Origin: Pseudomonas campi
GTDB taxonomy: Bacteria; Pseudomonadota; Gammaproteobacteria; Pseudomonadales; Pseudomonadaceae
Direction of reading: 5' to 3'
Assembly (NCBI RefSeq): GCF_013200955.2
Contig: NZ_CP053697.2
Span: forward strand, 2,356,001-2,420,000
Length of the DNA: 64,000 nt
Shown here: piece after piece, positions 54,482 to 64,000 of the stretch
Position numbering within the stretch: the stretch's first letter is position 1
Layout of the letters: each line of letters opens with the position of its first letter
The notes under the pieces: model-generated
Told to the model about the DNA's origin: nothing
Databases searched by the model: none
The model's input: only the letters and a program-made list of their open reading frames with translations
Position numbers and translations under genes: made by a program

Positions 54482-55470
54482 GCTGGTTCACTCCTGAGGT
54501 GATCGATGTACTGATCGCTGTGCTCAAGGCCATTGTTATCCTGCTGGTGGTGGTAATCAGTGGCGCGCTGCTGAGCTTCGTCGAACGCCGCCTGCTTGGC
54601 TGGTGGCAGGATCGCTATGGTCCGAACCGCGTCGGTCCGTTCGGCATGTTCCAGATCGTTGCCGACATGCTGAAGATGTTCTTCAAGGAAGACTGGACGC
54701 CGCCGTTCGCCGACAAGGCGATCTTCATCCTGGCGCCGATGATTGCCTTCGCCGCCATGCTGATGGCCTTCGCGATCATCCCGGTCACCCCGACCTGGGG
54801 CGTGGCGGATCTGAACATTGGCATTTTGTTCTTCTTCGCCATGGCCGGTCTGTCGGTGTATGCGGTGCTGTTCGCCGGCTGGTCGAGTAACAACAAGTTC
54901 GCCCTGCTCGGTGCCCTGCGCGCCTCGGCGCAGACGGTGTCCTACGAGGTGTTCCTGGCCCTGGCGCTGATGGGCATCGTCGCTCAGGTTGGCTCGTTCA
55001 ACATGCGCGACATCGTCGATTACCAGGCCGAGAACCTGTGGTTCATCATTCCGCAGTTCTTCGGTTTCTGTACCTTCTTCATCGCCGGCGTTGCGGTGAC
55101 TCACCGTCACCCGTTCGACCAGCCGGAAGCGGAGCAGGAGCTGGCCGACGGTTATCACATCGAATATGCCGGGATGAAATGGGGCATGTTCTTCGTCGGC
55201 GAATACATCGGCATCGTGACCATTTCGGCGCTGCTGGTGACCCTGTTCTTCGGTGGCTGGCACGGCCCGTTCGGCATCCTGCCGCAGATCCCGTTTATCT
55301 GGTTCGCCCTGAAAACCTGCTTCTTCATCATGATCTTCATCCTGCTGCGCGCCTCGATTCCGCGCCCACGGTATGACCAGGTCATGGCCTTCAGCTGGAA
55401 GTTCTGTCTGCCGCTGACCCTGATCAACCTGCTGGTGACCGGCGCAGTTGTGCTGGCTACGGCCCAGTAA
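54478..55470 (+). CDS. nuoH: NADH-quinone oxidoreductase subunit H
   Basis: A 330-residue membrane subunit linking quinone site and proton channel. [45 protein letters not shown], then [33 protein letters not shown] with the acidic E-channel. Eight helices. Overlaps nuoG by 4 bases. Confidence 0.98.
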   Translation: MSWFTPEVIDVLIAVLKAIVILLVVVISGALLSFVERRLLGWWQDRYGPNRVGPFGMFQIVADMLKMFFKEDWTPPFADKAIFILAPMIAFAAMLMAFAIIPVTPTWGVADLNIGILFFFAMAGLSVYAVLFAGWSSNNKFALLGALRASAQTVSYEVFLALALMGIVAQVGSFNMRDIVDYQAENLWFIIPQFFGFCTFFIAGVAVTHRHPFDQPEAEQELADGYHIEYAGMKWGMFFVGEYIGIVTISALLVTLFFGGWHGPFGILPQIPFIWFALKTCFFIMIFILLRASIPRPRYDQVMAFSWKFCLPLTLINLLVTGAVVLATAQ

Positions 55471-55483
55471 GGAGTAATACGCG

Positions 55484-56032
55484 ATGATCAAATACATCTG
55501 GGATGTGGTGCATGGCACCTGGACCCAACTGCGCAGCCTGGTGATGGTGTTCAGTCACGGCTTCCGCAAACGCGACACCCTGCAGTACCCGGAAGAAGCC
55601 GTGTACCTGCCGCCACGCTACCGTGGCCGCATCGTGCTGACCCGCGACCCCGACGGCGAAGAACGCTGCGTAGCCTGCAACCTGTGCGCCGTGGCCTGCC
55701 CGGTCGGTTGCATCTCGCTGCAGAAGGCCGAGACCCCGGACGGCCGCTGGTATCCGGATTTCTTCCGCATCAACTTCTCGCGCTGCATCTTCTGCGGCCT
55801 CTGTGAAGAGGCCTGCCCGACCACAGCGATCCAGCTCACCCCGGACTTCGAGATGGGCGAGTTCAAGCGCCAGGACCTGGTGTACGAAAAGGAAGACCTG
55901 CTGATCAGCGGCCCGGGCAAGAACCCGGACTACAACTTCTACCGCGTTGCCGGTATGGCCATCGCTGGCAAGCCGAAAGGCGCTGCGCAAAACGAAGCCG
56001 AACCGATCAACGTCAAAGGCCTGTTGCCCTAA
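55484..56032 (+). CDS. nuoI: NADH-quinone oxidoreductase subunit I
   Basis: A 182-residue ferredoxin-like subunit with two [4Fe-4S] clusters (N6a/N6b): [16 protein letters not shown] and [36 protein letters not shown] region is in place. AGGAG upstream, 13 bases after nuoH. Confidence 0.98.
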   Translation: MIKYIWDVVHGTWTQLRSLVMVFSHGFRKRDTLQYPEEAVYLPPRYRGRIVLTRDPDGEERCVACNLCAVACPVGCISLQKAETPDGRWYPDFFRINFSRCIFCGLCEEACPTTAIQLTPDFEMGEFKRQDLVYEKEDLLISGPGKNPDYNFYRVAGMAIAGKPKGAAQNEAEPINVKGLLP

Positions 56033-56041
56033 GGAGAGGAC

Positions 56042-56551
56042 ATGGAATTCGCTTTCTACCTCGCTGCGGGCGTTGCCGTGGCGTCCACGTTTCGGGTCAT
56101 CACCGCGAGCAATCCGGTGCACGCCCTGCTCTATCTGATTCTCTCGTTGCTGGCCGTGGCCATGACCTTCTTCGCCCTCGGTGCACCGTTTGCCGGCGCA
56201 CTGGAGATCATCGTCTACGCCGGCGCGATCATGGTGCTGTTCGTCTTCGTGGTGATGATGCTCAACCTCGGCCCGGCTGCCGCCGAGCAGGAGAAGAAAT
56301 GGCTGACGCCCGGCATCTGGACCGGCCCGGCGATTCTCTCCGCGATCCTCCTTGGCCAACTGCTGTATGTGCTGTTCCAGGCGCCGAGCGGTGCTTCCAT
56401 CGGTCTGGTGACCGTGGATGCCAAGGCCGTCGGCATCGCCCTGTACGGCCCCTATCTGCTGGCCGTCGAGCTGGCCTCGATGCTGCTGCTCGCCGCCCTG
56501 GTCGCCGCCTACCACCTGGGCCGCCACGAAGCTAAGGATGCAACGCCATGA
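56042..56551 (+). CDS. nuoJ: NADH-quinone oxidoreductase subunit J
   Basis: A 169-residue membrane subunit of five helices. [56 protein letters not shown] includes the pi-bulge helix region. GGAG before the ATG. Overlaps nuoK by 4 bases. Confidence 0.97.
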   Translation: MEFAFYLAAGVAVASTFRVITASNPVHALLYLILSLLAVAMTFFALGAPFAGALEIIVYAGAIMVLFVFVVMMLNLGPAAAEQEKKWLTPGIWTGPAILSAILLGQLLYVLFQAPSGASIGLVTVDAKAVGIALYGPYLLAVELASMLLLAALVAAYHLGRHEAKDATP

Positions 56552-56856
56552 ATGCAATTCCCATGGAGCACGGCCTGGCCCTGGCCGGCGTGCTGTTCAG
56601 CCTCGGCCTGATCGGCCTGATGGTGCGGCGCAACATCCTGTTCGTGCTGATGAGCCTGGAAGTGATGATGAACGCCACCGCCTTGGCCTTTGTGGTCGCC
56701 GGCAGCCGCTGGGTGCAGGCTGACGGGCAGATCATGTTCATTCTGGTGATCACCCTGGCAGCCGCCGAGGCCAGCATCGGCCTGGCGATCCTGCTGCAGC
56801 TGTATCGCCGCTTCCACACCCTCGATATCGACGCTGCCAGCGAGATGCGCGGATGA
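56548..56856 (+). CDS. nuoK: NADH-quinone oxidoreductase subunit K
   Basis: A 102-residue membrane subunit of three helices with the conserved glutamates in [14 protein letters not shown] and [15 protein letters not shown]. Overlaps nuoL by 4 bases. Confidence 0.97.
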   Translation: MNAIPMEHGLALAGVLFSLGLIGLMVRRNILFVLMSLEVMMNATALAFVVAGSRWVQADGQIMFILVITLAAAEASIGLAILLQLYRRFHTLDIDAASEMRG

Positions 56857-58703
56857 ATCTTCTATTCCTGACTTGCCTGTTCCCCCTGCTCGGCTGGTTC
56901 CTCCTGGCCTTCTCCCGCGGCCGCTTCTCCGAGAACCTCTCCGCCCTGATCGGCGTCGGCTCGGTCGGCCTGTCGGCGCTCACCGCCGGCTGGGTAATCC
57001 TGCAGTTCAACCTCAACCCGCCTGAGGGTGGCGTATTCACCCAGGTGCTGTGGCAGTGGATGAATGTCGCCGGCTTCGCGCCGAGCTTCACCCTGTATCT
57101 GGACGGCCTGTCGCTGACCATGCTCGGCGTGGTCACCGGCGTCGGTTTCCTGATCCACCTGTTCGCCAGCTGGTACATGCGCGGTGAAGAGGGCTATTCG
57201 CGCTTCTTCGCCTACACCAACCTGTTCATCTTCAGCATGCTGCTGCTGGTGCTCGGCGATAACCTGCTGGTGCTGTACTTCGGCTGGGAAGGCGTGGGCC
57301 TGTGTTCCTACCTGCTGATCGGCTTCTACTTCAAGCACACGCCGAACGGCAACGCGGCGCTGAAGGCCTTTATCGTCACCCGTGTTGGCGACGTGTTCAT
57401 GGCCATCGGCCTGTTCATCCTGTTCCTGCACCTCGGCACTCTGAATATCCAGGAGCTGATGGTGCTGGCGCCGCAGAAGTACGTGGCCGGTGACAGCTGG
57501 CTGTGGATCGCCACCCTGATGCTGCTCGGCGGCGCGGTCGGCAAATCCGCCCAGCTGCCGCTGCAGACCTGGCTGGCCGACGCCATGGCCGGCCCGACCC
57601 CGGTTTCCGCGCTGATCCACGCGGCGACCATGGTGACCGCCGGCGTCTACCTGATCGCGCGGACCCATGGCCTGTTCCTGCTGACTCCGGACATTCTGGA
57701 GCTGGTCGGCATCGTCGGCGGCGTGACCCTGGTGCTGGCCGGCTTCGCCGCCCTGGTGCAGACCGACATCAAGCGCATCCTCGCCTACTCGACCATGAGC
57801 CAGATCGGCTACATGTTCCTCGCCCTCGGCGTGCAGGCCTGGGACGCGGCGATTTTCCACCTGATGACCCACGCCTTCTTCAAGGCCCTGCTGTTCCTCG
57901 CTTCCGGTGCGGTGATCAACGCCTGCCACCACGAGCAGAACATTTTCAAGATGGGCGGACTGTGGAAGAAACTGCCGTTGGCCTACGCCAGCTTCATCGT
58001 CGGTGGCGCGGCCCTGGCCGCCCTGCCGCTGATTACTGCCGGTTTCTATTCCAAGGACGAGATCCTCTGGGAAGCCTTCGCCAGTGGTCACCAGTGGCTG
58101 CTGTACGCCGGCCTGACCGGGGCCTTCCTGACCTCGATCTACACCTTCCGCCTGATCTTCATCGCCTTCCACGGCGAGCAGCAGACTGAAGCCCATGCCG
58201 GTCATGGCGTCGCCCACTGGCTGCCGCTGAGTGTGCTGATCGTGCTGTCGACCTTTATCGGCGCGCTGATCAGCCCGCCGCTGGCCGGTGTGCTGCCGCA
58301 GAGCCTCGGCCATGCCGGTGGCGAGGCCAAGCACAGCCTGGAGATCGCTTCCGGCGCCATCGCCCTGGCCGGTATCGTGCTGGCCGCCCTGCTGTTCCTC
58401 GGCAAGCGCAGCTTCGCCACGGCGGTGGCGCAGAGCGGCCCGGGCCGTTTCCTGTCGGCCTGGTGGTTCGCCGCCTGGGGCTTCGACTGGCTCTACGACA
58501 AGCTGTTCGTGCGCCCCTACCTGCTGCTCTGCCGTCTGCTCGGGCGTGACCCGATCGATCGCAGCATCAGCCTGATCCCGCGTCTGGCCCGGGGCGGTAA
58601 CGCCTTGCTGGCCCGCAGCGAGACCGGTCAGGTGCGCTGGTACGCCACGTCTATCGCCGGGGGCGCCGTACTGGTGCTCGGCCTGCTGCTGATTCTGAAT
58701 TAA
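56853..58703 (+). CDS. nuoL: NADH-quinone oxidoreductase subunit L
   Basis: A 616-residue antiporter-like proton-pumping subunit with a long amphipathic lateral helix near its end. [18 protein letters not shown] with the channel [39 protein letters not shown] with the K, and [16 protein letters not shown] are diagnostic. The stop TAA is part of TAAGGA, a good ribosome binding site that now faces a repeat instead of nuoM. Confidence 0.98.
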   Translation: MNLLFLTCLFPLLGWFLLAFSRGRFSENLSALIGVGSVGLSALTAGWVILQFNLNPPEGGVFTQVLWQWMNVAGFAPSFTLYLDGLSLTMLGVVTGVGFLIHLFASWYMRGEEGYSRFFAYTNLFIFSMLLLVLGDNLLVLYFGWEGVGLCSYLLIGFYFKHTPNGNAALKAFIVTRVGDVFMAIGLFILFLHLGTLNIQELMVLAPQKYVAGDSWLWIATLMLLGGAVGKSAQLPLQTWLADAMAGPTPVSALIHAATMVTAGVYLIARTHGLFLLTPDILELVGIVGGVTLVLAGFAALVQTDIKRILAYSTMSQIGYMFLALGVQAWDAAIFHLMTHAFFKALLFLASGAVINACHHEQNIFKMGGLWKKLPLAYASFIVGGAALAALPLITAGFYSKDEILWEAFASGHQWLLYAGLTGAFLTSIYTFRLIFIAFHGEQQTEAHAGHGVAHWLPLSVLIVLSTFIGALISPPLAGVLPQSLGHAGGEAKHSLEIASGAIALAGIVLAALLFLGKRSFATAVAQSGPGRFLSAWWFAAWGFDWLYDKLFVRPYLLLCRLLGRDPIDRSISLIPRLARGGNALLARSETGQVRWYATSIAGGAVLVLGLLLILN

Positions 58704-58704
58704 G

Positions 58705-58981
58705 GACAAAGAACCTGTCCGTTAATAAATCATGCTTGCGCCGGCGGCCATTTTTCCGCAGGGCAAGGCAAGAGGAGAGAAGTTTGGTACATCCAAATGA
58801 ACGACGAGTAACGCAGTCCTGCGGAAAAATGGCCCCGTCCCTTCGGGTTGCGCCCAAAAACACGCCATGCGGCGTTGCAGGACTTGCCAAGGGAATGCCA
58901 TTGGCTGCGTCCTGCGCCTTGCCTGGCGTGTTTTTGGGCAGCAACGCAACCATGATTTATTAACGGATAGGTTCTCTTGTC
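58705..58981. repeat. Nested palindromic element, subtype II, inverted (about 266-277 bp)
   Basis: Outer arms AGAACCTGTCCGTTAATAAA (from 58710) and the matching complement ending at 58975, two mismatches in about 31; weaker pairing of GACAA extends to 58705 and 58981. Stem B: 58746-58762 with 58818-58834, perfect 17 bp. Stem A: 58852-58867 with 58924-58939, perfect 16 bp, with inner pairs GCAGGAC/GTCCTGC and GCCAA/TTGGC. The core (CCCGTCCCTTCGGGTTGCG) and loops match the reverse complement of the copies at 860 and 2056, while the outer stem is unrelated in sequence. It fills the nuoL-nuoM gap. Confidence 0.9.
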
Positions 58982-60511
58982 ATGATTCTGCCCTGGCTAA
59001 TCCTGATCCCCTTTATCGGCGGCCTGCTGTGCTGGCAGCTCGAGCGTTTCGGCAACACCCTGCCGCGCTGGATCGCCCTGCTGACCATGGGCCTGCTGTT
59101 CGGCCTGGGCCTGTGGCTGTGGGCCACCGGCGACTTCAGCCTGGCTCCCGCACCGGGCGCCGATCCGGTCTGGGCTGCCGAATTCCAGCTGCAGTGGATC
59201 GAACGACTCGGCATCAGCGTGCACCTGGCGCTGGACGGTCTGTCGGTGCTGATGATCAGCCTCACCGGCCTGCTCGGCGTACTGTCCGTGCTCTGCTCGT
59301 GGAACGAGATCCAGAACCGCGTCGGCTTCTTCCACCTCAACCTGATGTGGATCCTCGGCGGCGTGGTCGGCGTGTTCCTCGCCGTCGACCTGTTCCTGTT
59401 CTTCTTCTTCTGGGAAATGATGCTGGTGCCGATGTTCTTCCTCATCGCGCTCTGGGGTCACAGCGGCAGCGACGGCAAGACGCGGATCTACGCCGCCACC
59501 AAATTCTTCATCTTCACCCAGGCCAGCGGCCTGGTGATGCTGGTGGCGATCCTCGGCCTGGTATTCGTGCATTTCGACCAGACCGGCGTCCTCACCTTCA
59601 ACTACGCCGATCTGCTGAAGACCAAGATGGCCGCCGGCACCGAGTACATCCTGATGCTCGGCTTCTTCATCGCCTTCGCGGTGAAGTTCCCGGTGGTGCC
59701 GTTCCACTCCTGGCTGCCGGACGCCCACGCCCAGGCACCGACCGCCGGTTCCGTGGACCTGGCCGGTATCCTGCTGAAAACCGCCGCCTACGGCTTGATG
59801 CGCTTTGCCCTGCCGCTGTTCCCCAATGCCTCGGCCGAGTTCGCGCCGATCGCCCAGTGGCTCGGCGTGTTCGCCATCATCTACGGCGCCCTGCTGTCGT
59901 TCGCCCAGACCGACATCAAGCGCCTAGTGGCCTTCTCCAGCGTGTCGCACATGGGTTTTGTGCTGATTGCCATCTACTCCGCCAGTGAGATCGCCCTGCA
60001 GGGCGCGGTGGTGCAGATGATGGCCCACGGCCTGTCCGCCGCGGCGCTGTTCATACTCTGCGGCCAGCTCTACGAGCGTGTGCACACCCGTGACATGCGC
60101 GAGATGGGCGGGATCTGGGCACGCATGCCCTGGCTGCCAGCAGTGAGCCTGTTCTTTGCCGCCGCCGCACTGGGCCTGCCGGGCACCGGCAACTTCGTCG
60201 GCGAGTTCCTGATCCTGGTCGGCAGCTTCCAGAGCGCGCCGTGGGTCACCGTGTTGGCCGCCACCGGCCTGGTCTTCGGCTCGGTTTACTCGCTGATCAT
60301 GATTCACCGCGCCTACTTCGGCCCGGCCAAGGCGGACACCGCCCTGCCTGGCTTGAAACCGCGCGAACTGAGCATGGTGCTGGGCCTAGCCGTGCTGCTG
60401 ATCCTGCTGGGCGTCTACCCGCAACCGGTGCTCGACACCTCGGCCGCCAGCATGCAAGGCGTGCAGCAGTGGCTGGGTAGCGCTCTCAATCAACCTGTTT
60501 TGGCCCGGTAA
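58982..60511 (+). CDS. nuoM: NADH-quinone oxidoreductase subunit M
   Basis: A 509-residue antiporter-like subunit. FWEMMLVPMFFLIALWG with the channel E, KFPVVPFHSWLPDAHAQAPTAGSVDLAGILLKTAAYGLMRF with the K, and VAFSSVSHMGFVLIAIY. The ATG at 58982 begins the standard MILPWLILIPFIGG, but the bases before it belong to the palindromic element and hold only a weak AGG, 11 bases away. Translation may therefore be reduced or depend on the element. Confidence 0.97.
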   Translation: MILPWLILIPFIGGLLCWQLERFGNTLPRWIALLTMGLLFGLGLWLWATGDFSLAPAPGADPVWAAEFQLQWIERLGISVHLALDGLSVLMISLTGLLGVLSVLCSWNEIQNRVGFFHLNLMWILGGVVGVFLAVDLFLFFFFWEMMLVPMFFLIALWGHSGSDGKTRIYAATKFFIFTQASGLVMLVAILGLVFVHFDQTGVLTFNYADLLKTKMAAGTEYILMLGFFIAFAVKFPVVPFHSWLPDAHAQAPTAGSVDLAGILLKTAAYGLMRFALPLFPNASAEFAPIAQWLGVFAIIYGALLSFAQTDIKRLVAFSSVSHMGFVLIAIYSASEIALQGAVVQMMAHGLSAAALFILCGQLYERVHTRDMREMGGIWARMPWLPAVSLFFAAAALGLPGTGNFVGEFLILVGSFQSAPWVTVLAATGLVFGSVYSLIMIHRAYFGPAKADTALPGLKPRELSMVLGLAVLLILLGVYPQPVLDTSAASMQGVQQWLGSALNQPVLAR

Positions 60512-60534
60512 GCTGCTCAATGGAAAGTCATGCT

Positions 60535-62010
60535 ATGCAACTGACGACTCAACATTTCATCGCGCTGCTGCCGCTGCTGATCACCAGTGCCACCGCGGTG
60601 CTGGTGATGCTGGCAATCGCCTGGAAACGCAACCATGCGATGACCTTCGGCCTCTCGGTGCTGGGCCTCAACCTGGCCTTGCTGTCGCTGATCCCGGCCC
60701 TGGGCGTGACGCCCATCGAGGTCACCCCACTGCTGCTGGTAGACAAGTTCGCCTGCTACTACATGGCCCTGGTGCTGGCTTCGACTTTGGCCTGCGTGAC
60801 GCTGATCCACGCCTACCTGGGTGGCGAATCGGGCAAGGGCTATCCGGGCAATCGCGAAGAGCTGTATCTGCTGATGCTGTTGTCCGCCGCTGGCGGCCTG
60901 GTACTGGTCAGCGCGCAGCACCTGGCTGGCCTGTTCATCGGCCTGGAACTGCTGTCGGTGCCGACCTACGGCATGATCGCTTACGCCTTCTTCAACAAGC
61001 GCTCGCTGGAAGCCGGCATCAAGTACATGGTGCTGTCGGCCGCCGGTTCGGCCTTCCTGCTGTTCGGCATGGCCCTGCTCTACGCCGAATCTGGCAGCCT
61101 GAGCTTCGCCGGTATCGGCGCCAAGCTGGCTGCTGACGGCCTGCCGAGCATGCTGGCGCAGATCGGCCTTGGCATGATGCTGATCGGTCTGGCCTTCAAG
61201 CTGTCGCTGGTGCCCTTCCACCTGTGGACCCCGGACGTCTACGAAGGCGCGCCGGCGCCGGTGGCCGCCTTCCTGGCCACCGCCAGCAAGGTGGCGGTGT
61301 TTGCCGTGTTGCTGCGCCTGTATCAGATCTCGCCGGTGACCGCTGGCGGCTGGCTGAGCGAGCTGCTGACGGTCATCGCCATCGCCTCGATCCTCTTCGG
61401 TAACCTGCTGGCCCTGCTGCAGAACAACCTCAAGCGTCTGCTCGGTTATTCCTCCATCGCCCACTTCGGCTACCTGCTGGTGGCGCTGATCGCCAGCAAG
61501 GGCCTGGCCGTGGAAGCGGTCGGCGTGTACCTGGCCACCTACGTGCTGACCAGCCTCGGTGCGTTCGGCGTGATCACCCTGATGTCGACACCCTACAGCG
61601 GCCGCGATGCCGATGCCCTGTACGAGTACCGCGGCCTGTTCTGGCGGCGCCCGTACCTAACTGCCGTGCTGACCGTGATGATGCTGTCGCTGGCCGGCAT
61701 CCCGCTGACCGCCGGCTTTATCGGCAAGTTCTACGTGGTCGCCGCCGGTGTGCAATCGCAGCAATGGTGGCTGCTCGGCGCCCTGGTGCTGGGTAGCGCG
61801 ATTGGCGTGTTCTACTACCTGCGCGTCATGGTCACCCTGTTCATGGTCGAGCCCAACCTGCGTCGCCACGATGCGGAGCTGCACTGGGCACAACGTGCCG
61901 GCGGCATGATGCTGCTGTTCGTCGCCCTGCTCGCCTTCTTCCTCGGCGTCTACCCGCAGCCGCTGCTGGAGCTGGTGCAACAGGCCGGTCTGGTGGCCAT
62001 CGCCCAGTGA
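60535..62010 (+). CDS. nuoN: NADH-quinone oxidoreductase subunit N
   Basis: A 491-residue antiporter-like subunit, last of the operon. LELLSVPTYGMIAYAFFNKRSLEAGIKYMVLSAAGSAFLLFG with the E, KLSLVPFHLWTPDVYEGAPAPVAAFLATASKVAVFAVLLR, and LGYSSIAHFGYLLVAL. ATG 60535 (MQLTTQHFIALL) has GGAAAG upstream; an in-frame ATG at 60520 adds five residues. A terminator follows about 55 bases on. Confidence 0.97.
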   Translation: MQLTTQHFIALLPLLITSATAVLVMLAIAWKRNHAMTFGLSVLGLNLALLSLIPALGVTPIEVTPLLLVDKFACYYMALVLASTLACVTLIHAYLGGESGKGYPGNREELYLLMLLSAAGGLVLVSAQHLAGLFIGLELLSVPTYGMIAYAFFNKRSLEAGIKYMVLSAAGSAFLLFGMALLYAESGSLSFAGIGAKLAADGLPSMLAQIGLGMMLIGLAFKLSLVPFHLWTPDVYEGAPAPVAAFLATASKVAVFAVLLRLYQISPVTAGGWLSELLTVIAIASILFGNLLALLQNNLKRLLGYSSIAHFGYLLVALIASKGLAVEAVGVYLATYVLTSLGAFGVITLMSTPYSGRDADALYEYRGLFWRRPYLTAVLTVMMLSLAGIPLTAGFIGKFYVVAAGVQSQQWWLLGALVLGSAIGVFYYLRVMVTLFMVEPNLRRHDAELHWAQRAGGMMLLFVALLAFFLGVYPQPLLELVQQAGLVAIAQ

Positions 62011-62065
62011 GGCGTTAGTCGCAACGAAGAACCCGGCCAAGGCCGTAATGCTGTTCAGTTAAGAG

Positions 62066-62103
62066 AAACGCCGCCTTCCTCCCGGAGCGCGGCGTTTTTC
62101 TTT
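62066..62103 (+). terminator. Terminator of the nuo operon
   Basis: AAACGCCGC / GCGGCGTTTTTC hairpin with T run, 56 bases after the nuoN stop. Confidence 0.9.
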
Positions 62104-62119
62104 GCGGCAAATGCAGCAA

Positions 62120-62173
62120 GTAGCCCGGATGAAATCCGGGGGAATGTCGGCTCCCGGATTTCATCCGGGCTAC
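62120..62173. repeat. REP-type inverted hairpin (GTAGCCCGGAT family)
   Basis: GTAGCCCGGATGAAATCCGG at the left (from 62120) and its exact reverse complement at the right (62153-62173), around GGAATGTCGGCT. Each half is itself a small hairpin. This GTAGCCCGGAT type is widespread between genes of Pseudomonas. Confidence 0.88.
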
Positions 62174-62344
62174 AAAAGCCCCCCAGACGAAAGCCTGGAA
62201 TGAGAATCGTGAGGCCGATTTCGCGCAGCCAGCCCGACCAGGCTGTGCGAGGCCTCTGCGCAGCCCATGCGTTCTAGACTCAAGACGATCTGCTGCACGG
62301 TTGACCTCCTCGACCAGCACACGCTGCTCTTTAGTCAAATGCAA
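62174..62344. other. Intergenic stretch between nuo operon and antiporter gene
   Basis: A nested hairpin is seen at 62211-62256 (GAGGCC...GGCCTC enclosing CGCAGCC...GGCTGTGCG). A minus-strand frame from the ATG at 62344 begins MHLTKEQRVLVEEVNRAADR, plausible for about 25 residues, but then runs through the hairpin, the REP and the nuo terminator; at best a remnant. Confidence 0.4.
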
Positions 62345-62345
62345 A

Positions 62346-62375
62346 ACGGGGCTGCCGACTGATCGGCAACCCCGT
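62346..62375 (-). terminator. Terminator of the antiporter gene
   Basis: ACGGGGTTGCCGA / TCGGCAGCCCCGT on the minus strand (one G-U pair), followed by TTTTGC. 59 bases beyond the stop codon. Confidence 0.82.
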
Positions 62376-62433
62376 CGATAGCCGATGCGCCCCGTCGGTC
62401 AGCACCGTCTAGCCAGCAATGATTTCTCTGCCG

Positions 62434-63753
62434 TTACAGCACCATCGCCGCCGTCCAACCGAAGACCAGCAGCGGCAGGTTGTAGTGCAGGAAGGTCGGC
62501 ACCACGCTGTCCCAGATGTGGTTGTGCTGGCCGTCGACGTTGAGGCCGGAAGTTGGCCCGAGCGTCGAGTCGGAAGCCGGCGAGCCGGCATCACCGAGCG
62601 CACCGGCGGTGCCGATGATGCTGACGATGGCCAGCGGGCTGAAGCCCAGCTGCACGCCCAGCGGCACGAAGATCGCCGCGATGATCGGTACGGTGGAGAA
62701 GGACGAGCCGATACCCATGGTCACCAGCAGGCCAACCAGCAACATCAGCAGTGCGCCGATGGCCTTGCTGTTGCCGATCCAGGCTGTCGAGGCATCGACC
62801 AGGGTCTTCACATCGCCCGTGGTGTTGATCACCTCGGCGAAACCCTGGGCGGCAATCATGATGAAGCCGATCATGGCCATCATCTTCATGCCTTCGGTAA
62901 ACAGGTCGTCCGCTTCCTTCCAGCGCACCACGCCGGACACCGAGAAAATCACGAAGCCGACCAGGGCGCCGACAATCATCGAGTCCAGCCACAGCTGCAC
63001 GAAAAAGGCCGCAGCCACGGCCACTGCGGCTACCAGCAGGCTCAGCGGGTTGTACACCGCGCGCACCTGCTCGGCCTGCTCGATCTTCGCCAGGTCGTAA
63101 ACGCGCTTCTTGCGGTAGCTGAAAAATACCGCGATCAACAGCCCCACCAGCATGCCGATGGCCGGAATCAGCATGGCCTCAGAGACATTGAGGCCTGCTA
63201 CGTCCACGCCACCTTTGGCCACGTTGGCCAGCAGGATGTCATTGAGGAAGATGCCGCCGAAACCCACCGGCAGGAACATGTAAGGAGTGATCAGGCCGAA
63301 AGTGATCACGCAGGCGATCAGGCGGCGGTCGATCTGCAACTTGGTCAGTACATACAGCAGCGGCGGAACCAGCAGCGGGATGAAGGCAATGTGGATCGGC
63401 AGGATGTTCTGCGATGACACCGCCACGCCAAGCAACAAGGCAATCAACAGCCATTTGACAGTGCCGGTGCCCTTCGCCTCATTGCGCCCGACCAGAGCTA
63501 AGGCCTTGTCAGCCAGTGCATGAGCCAGACCGGACTTGGCAATCGCCACCGCGAACGCACCCAGCAAGGCATAAGACAGCGCTACCGTGGCGCCTCCGCC
63601 CAGACCCTTGTTGAAAGCCGCCAGCGAGCCCTCTATACCCAGCCCACCCACCAGGCCACCGGCCAGGGCCCCAACGATCAGGGCCACCACCACATGCACG
63701 CGGCATAGGCTGAGGACCAGCATGATGCCCACTGCGGCAACCACTGCGTTCAT
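62434..63753 (-). CDS. Na+/H+ antiporter family protein (NhaC-like/PF03553-type)
   Basis: A 439-residue inner-membrane protein with about eleven helices. [27 protein letters not shown], the [21 protein letters not shown] segment, [23 protein letters not shown] and the C-terminal [35 protein letters not shown] loop are typical of the family. Some members may carry organic acids or amino acids rather than sodium, so the substrate is open. It stands alone with its own terminator. Confidence 0.85.
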   Translation of the reverse strand: MNAVVAAVGIMLVLSLCRVHVVVALIVGALAGGLVGGLGIEGSLAAFNKGLGGGATVALSYALLGAFAVAIAKSGLAHALADKALALVGRNEAKGTGTVKWLLIALLLGVAVSSQNILPIHIAFIPLLVPPLLYVLTKLQIDRRLIACVITFGLITPYMFLPVGFGGIFLNDILLANVAKGGVDVAGLNVSEAMLIPAIGMLVGLLIAVFFSYRKKRVYDLAKIEQAEQVRAVYNPLSLLVAAVAVAAAFFVQLWLDSMIVGALVGFVIFSVSGVVRWKEADDLFTEGMKMMAMIGFIMIAAQGFAEVINTTGDVKTLVDASTAWIGNSKAIGALLMLLVGLLVTMGIGSSFSTVPIIAAIFVPLGVQLGFSPLAIVSIIGTAGALGDAGSPASDSTLGPTSGLNVDGQHNHIWDSVVPTFLHYNLPLLVFGWTAAMVL

Positions 63754-64000
63754 GACTCACTCCCATCAGGACAAGAAAGACCGAGCACCAGAGCCCGAGA
63801 AAAAAGCGCAGCACTCTGCCCGATCGGTCAGCTTCTGTCAAAACTAAAGTTGTGCAGGATACTGAGCAAACTGTGCATAATTCTTGCCTTGGGTTTCAGC
63901 TGCTCCACCTAAATGCTCATGTAGCTCTCTATTTCGCCAGCGCAAGCATCAAGTCTGCTCTGCGCGCACCGATATAGGGCTTGTAGTCTGAACTGATAAG
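63754..64000. other. Upstream region of the antiporter gene
   Basis: 247 bases to the window end, AT-richer than the genes. It should hold the antiporter promoter. No gene, repeat or RNA is seen. Confidence 0.4.

Noticed and set aside
56862..58709. 615-codon open frame opposite nuoL, Q- and H-rich
   Set aside because: Composition expected from reading a hydrophobic membrane gene backwards; overlaps nuoL fully.
62120..62173. REP inverted repeat as nuo terminator
   Set aside because: A better terminator with T run stands at 62066-62103; the REP has none.

Overview
The window is a GC-rich (roughly 60-65%) stretch of a Pseudomonas chromosome. The proteins are Pseudomonas-like throughout. The order yccA-tusDCBE-cysG-serS-crcB-rarA-lolA-ftsK-trxB-aat-bpt-infA-clpA-clpS-cspD-icd-nudix-mnmA-hflD-purB-aceA-nuoA..N closely follows P. 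aeruginosa, and gacA starts with TTG as in other pseudomonads. It is not P. aeruginosa itself: monomeric idh is missing beside icd, and the 1-12.9 kb part is arranged differently. Repeats of three kinds are scattered between otherwise ordinary genes.

Layout. 1-2.3 kb: the 3' end of a 2Fe-2S reductase gene, a DUF1348/NTF2-like gene and a phzF-family gene, the last bracketed by two nearly identical 272-bp nested-palindrome elements. 2.3-12.9 kb: a small membrane protein; a convergent-free minus-strand operon of an MHYT-PAS hybrid histidine kinase and an HD-GYP response regulator; htpG with a clear sigma-32 promoter; a membrane protein; two translationally coupled hotdog thioesterases; a small lipoprotein; a MAPEG protein. 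13-16.5 kb: the gacA-uvrC-pgsA-tRNA-Gly-tRNA-Cys unit on the minus strand. 16.5-18.6 kb: an MgtC-family gene with a proline-rich upstream ORF, tRNA-Ser and yccA. 18.7-31.7 kb: sulfur relay (tusDCBE), siroheme synthesis, seryl-tRNA synthetase, fluoride channel, replication-repair ATPase, lipoprotein carrier, FtsK, thioredoxin reductase, and the two N-degron aminoacyl-transferases. The latter work with clpA and clpS just downstream, so the N-end rule pathway is largely together (aat, bpt, clpS, clpA). 34.6-46.4 kb: cspD, icd, nudix, mnmA, hflD, a DMT transporter, purB, roxA, three small conserved genes and aceA; icd and aceA stand at the TCA/glyoxylate branch point. 46.9-62 kb: the complete 13-gene nuo operon with fused nuoCD. 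62.4-63.8 kb: an NhaC-type antiporter family gene.

The main non-gene signal is a family of nested palindromic elements (860-1131, 2056-2327, and a diverged, inverted copy at 58705-58981). They share conserved loop and core sequences, whereas their outer stems differ completely in sequence yet still pair, and inner stems show compensating base changes. One copy sits between nuoL and nuoM and separates a good Shine-Dalgarno sequence from the nuoM start codon. A smaller inverted-repeat insert follows infA and REP-type hairpins lie at 21.1 and 62.1 kb. In three cases the repeat or its target duplication supplies the stop codon of the neighbouring gene. Other signals worth testing are two TGTAGT palindromes upstream of icd, a proline-rich leader ORF before mgtC, and an unlisted 49-codon ORF before nuoA.
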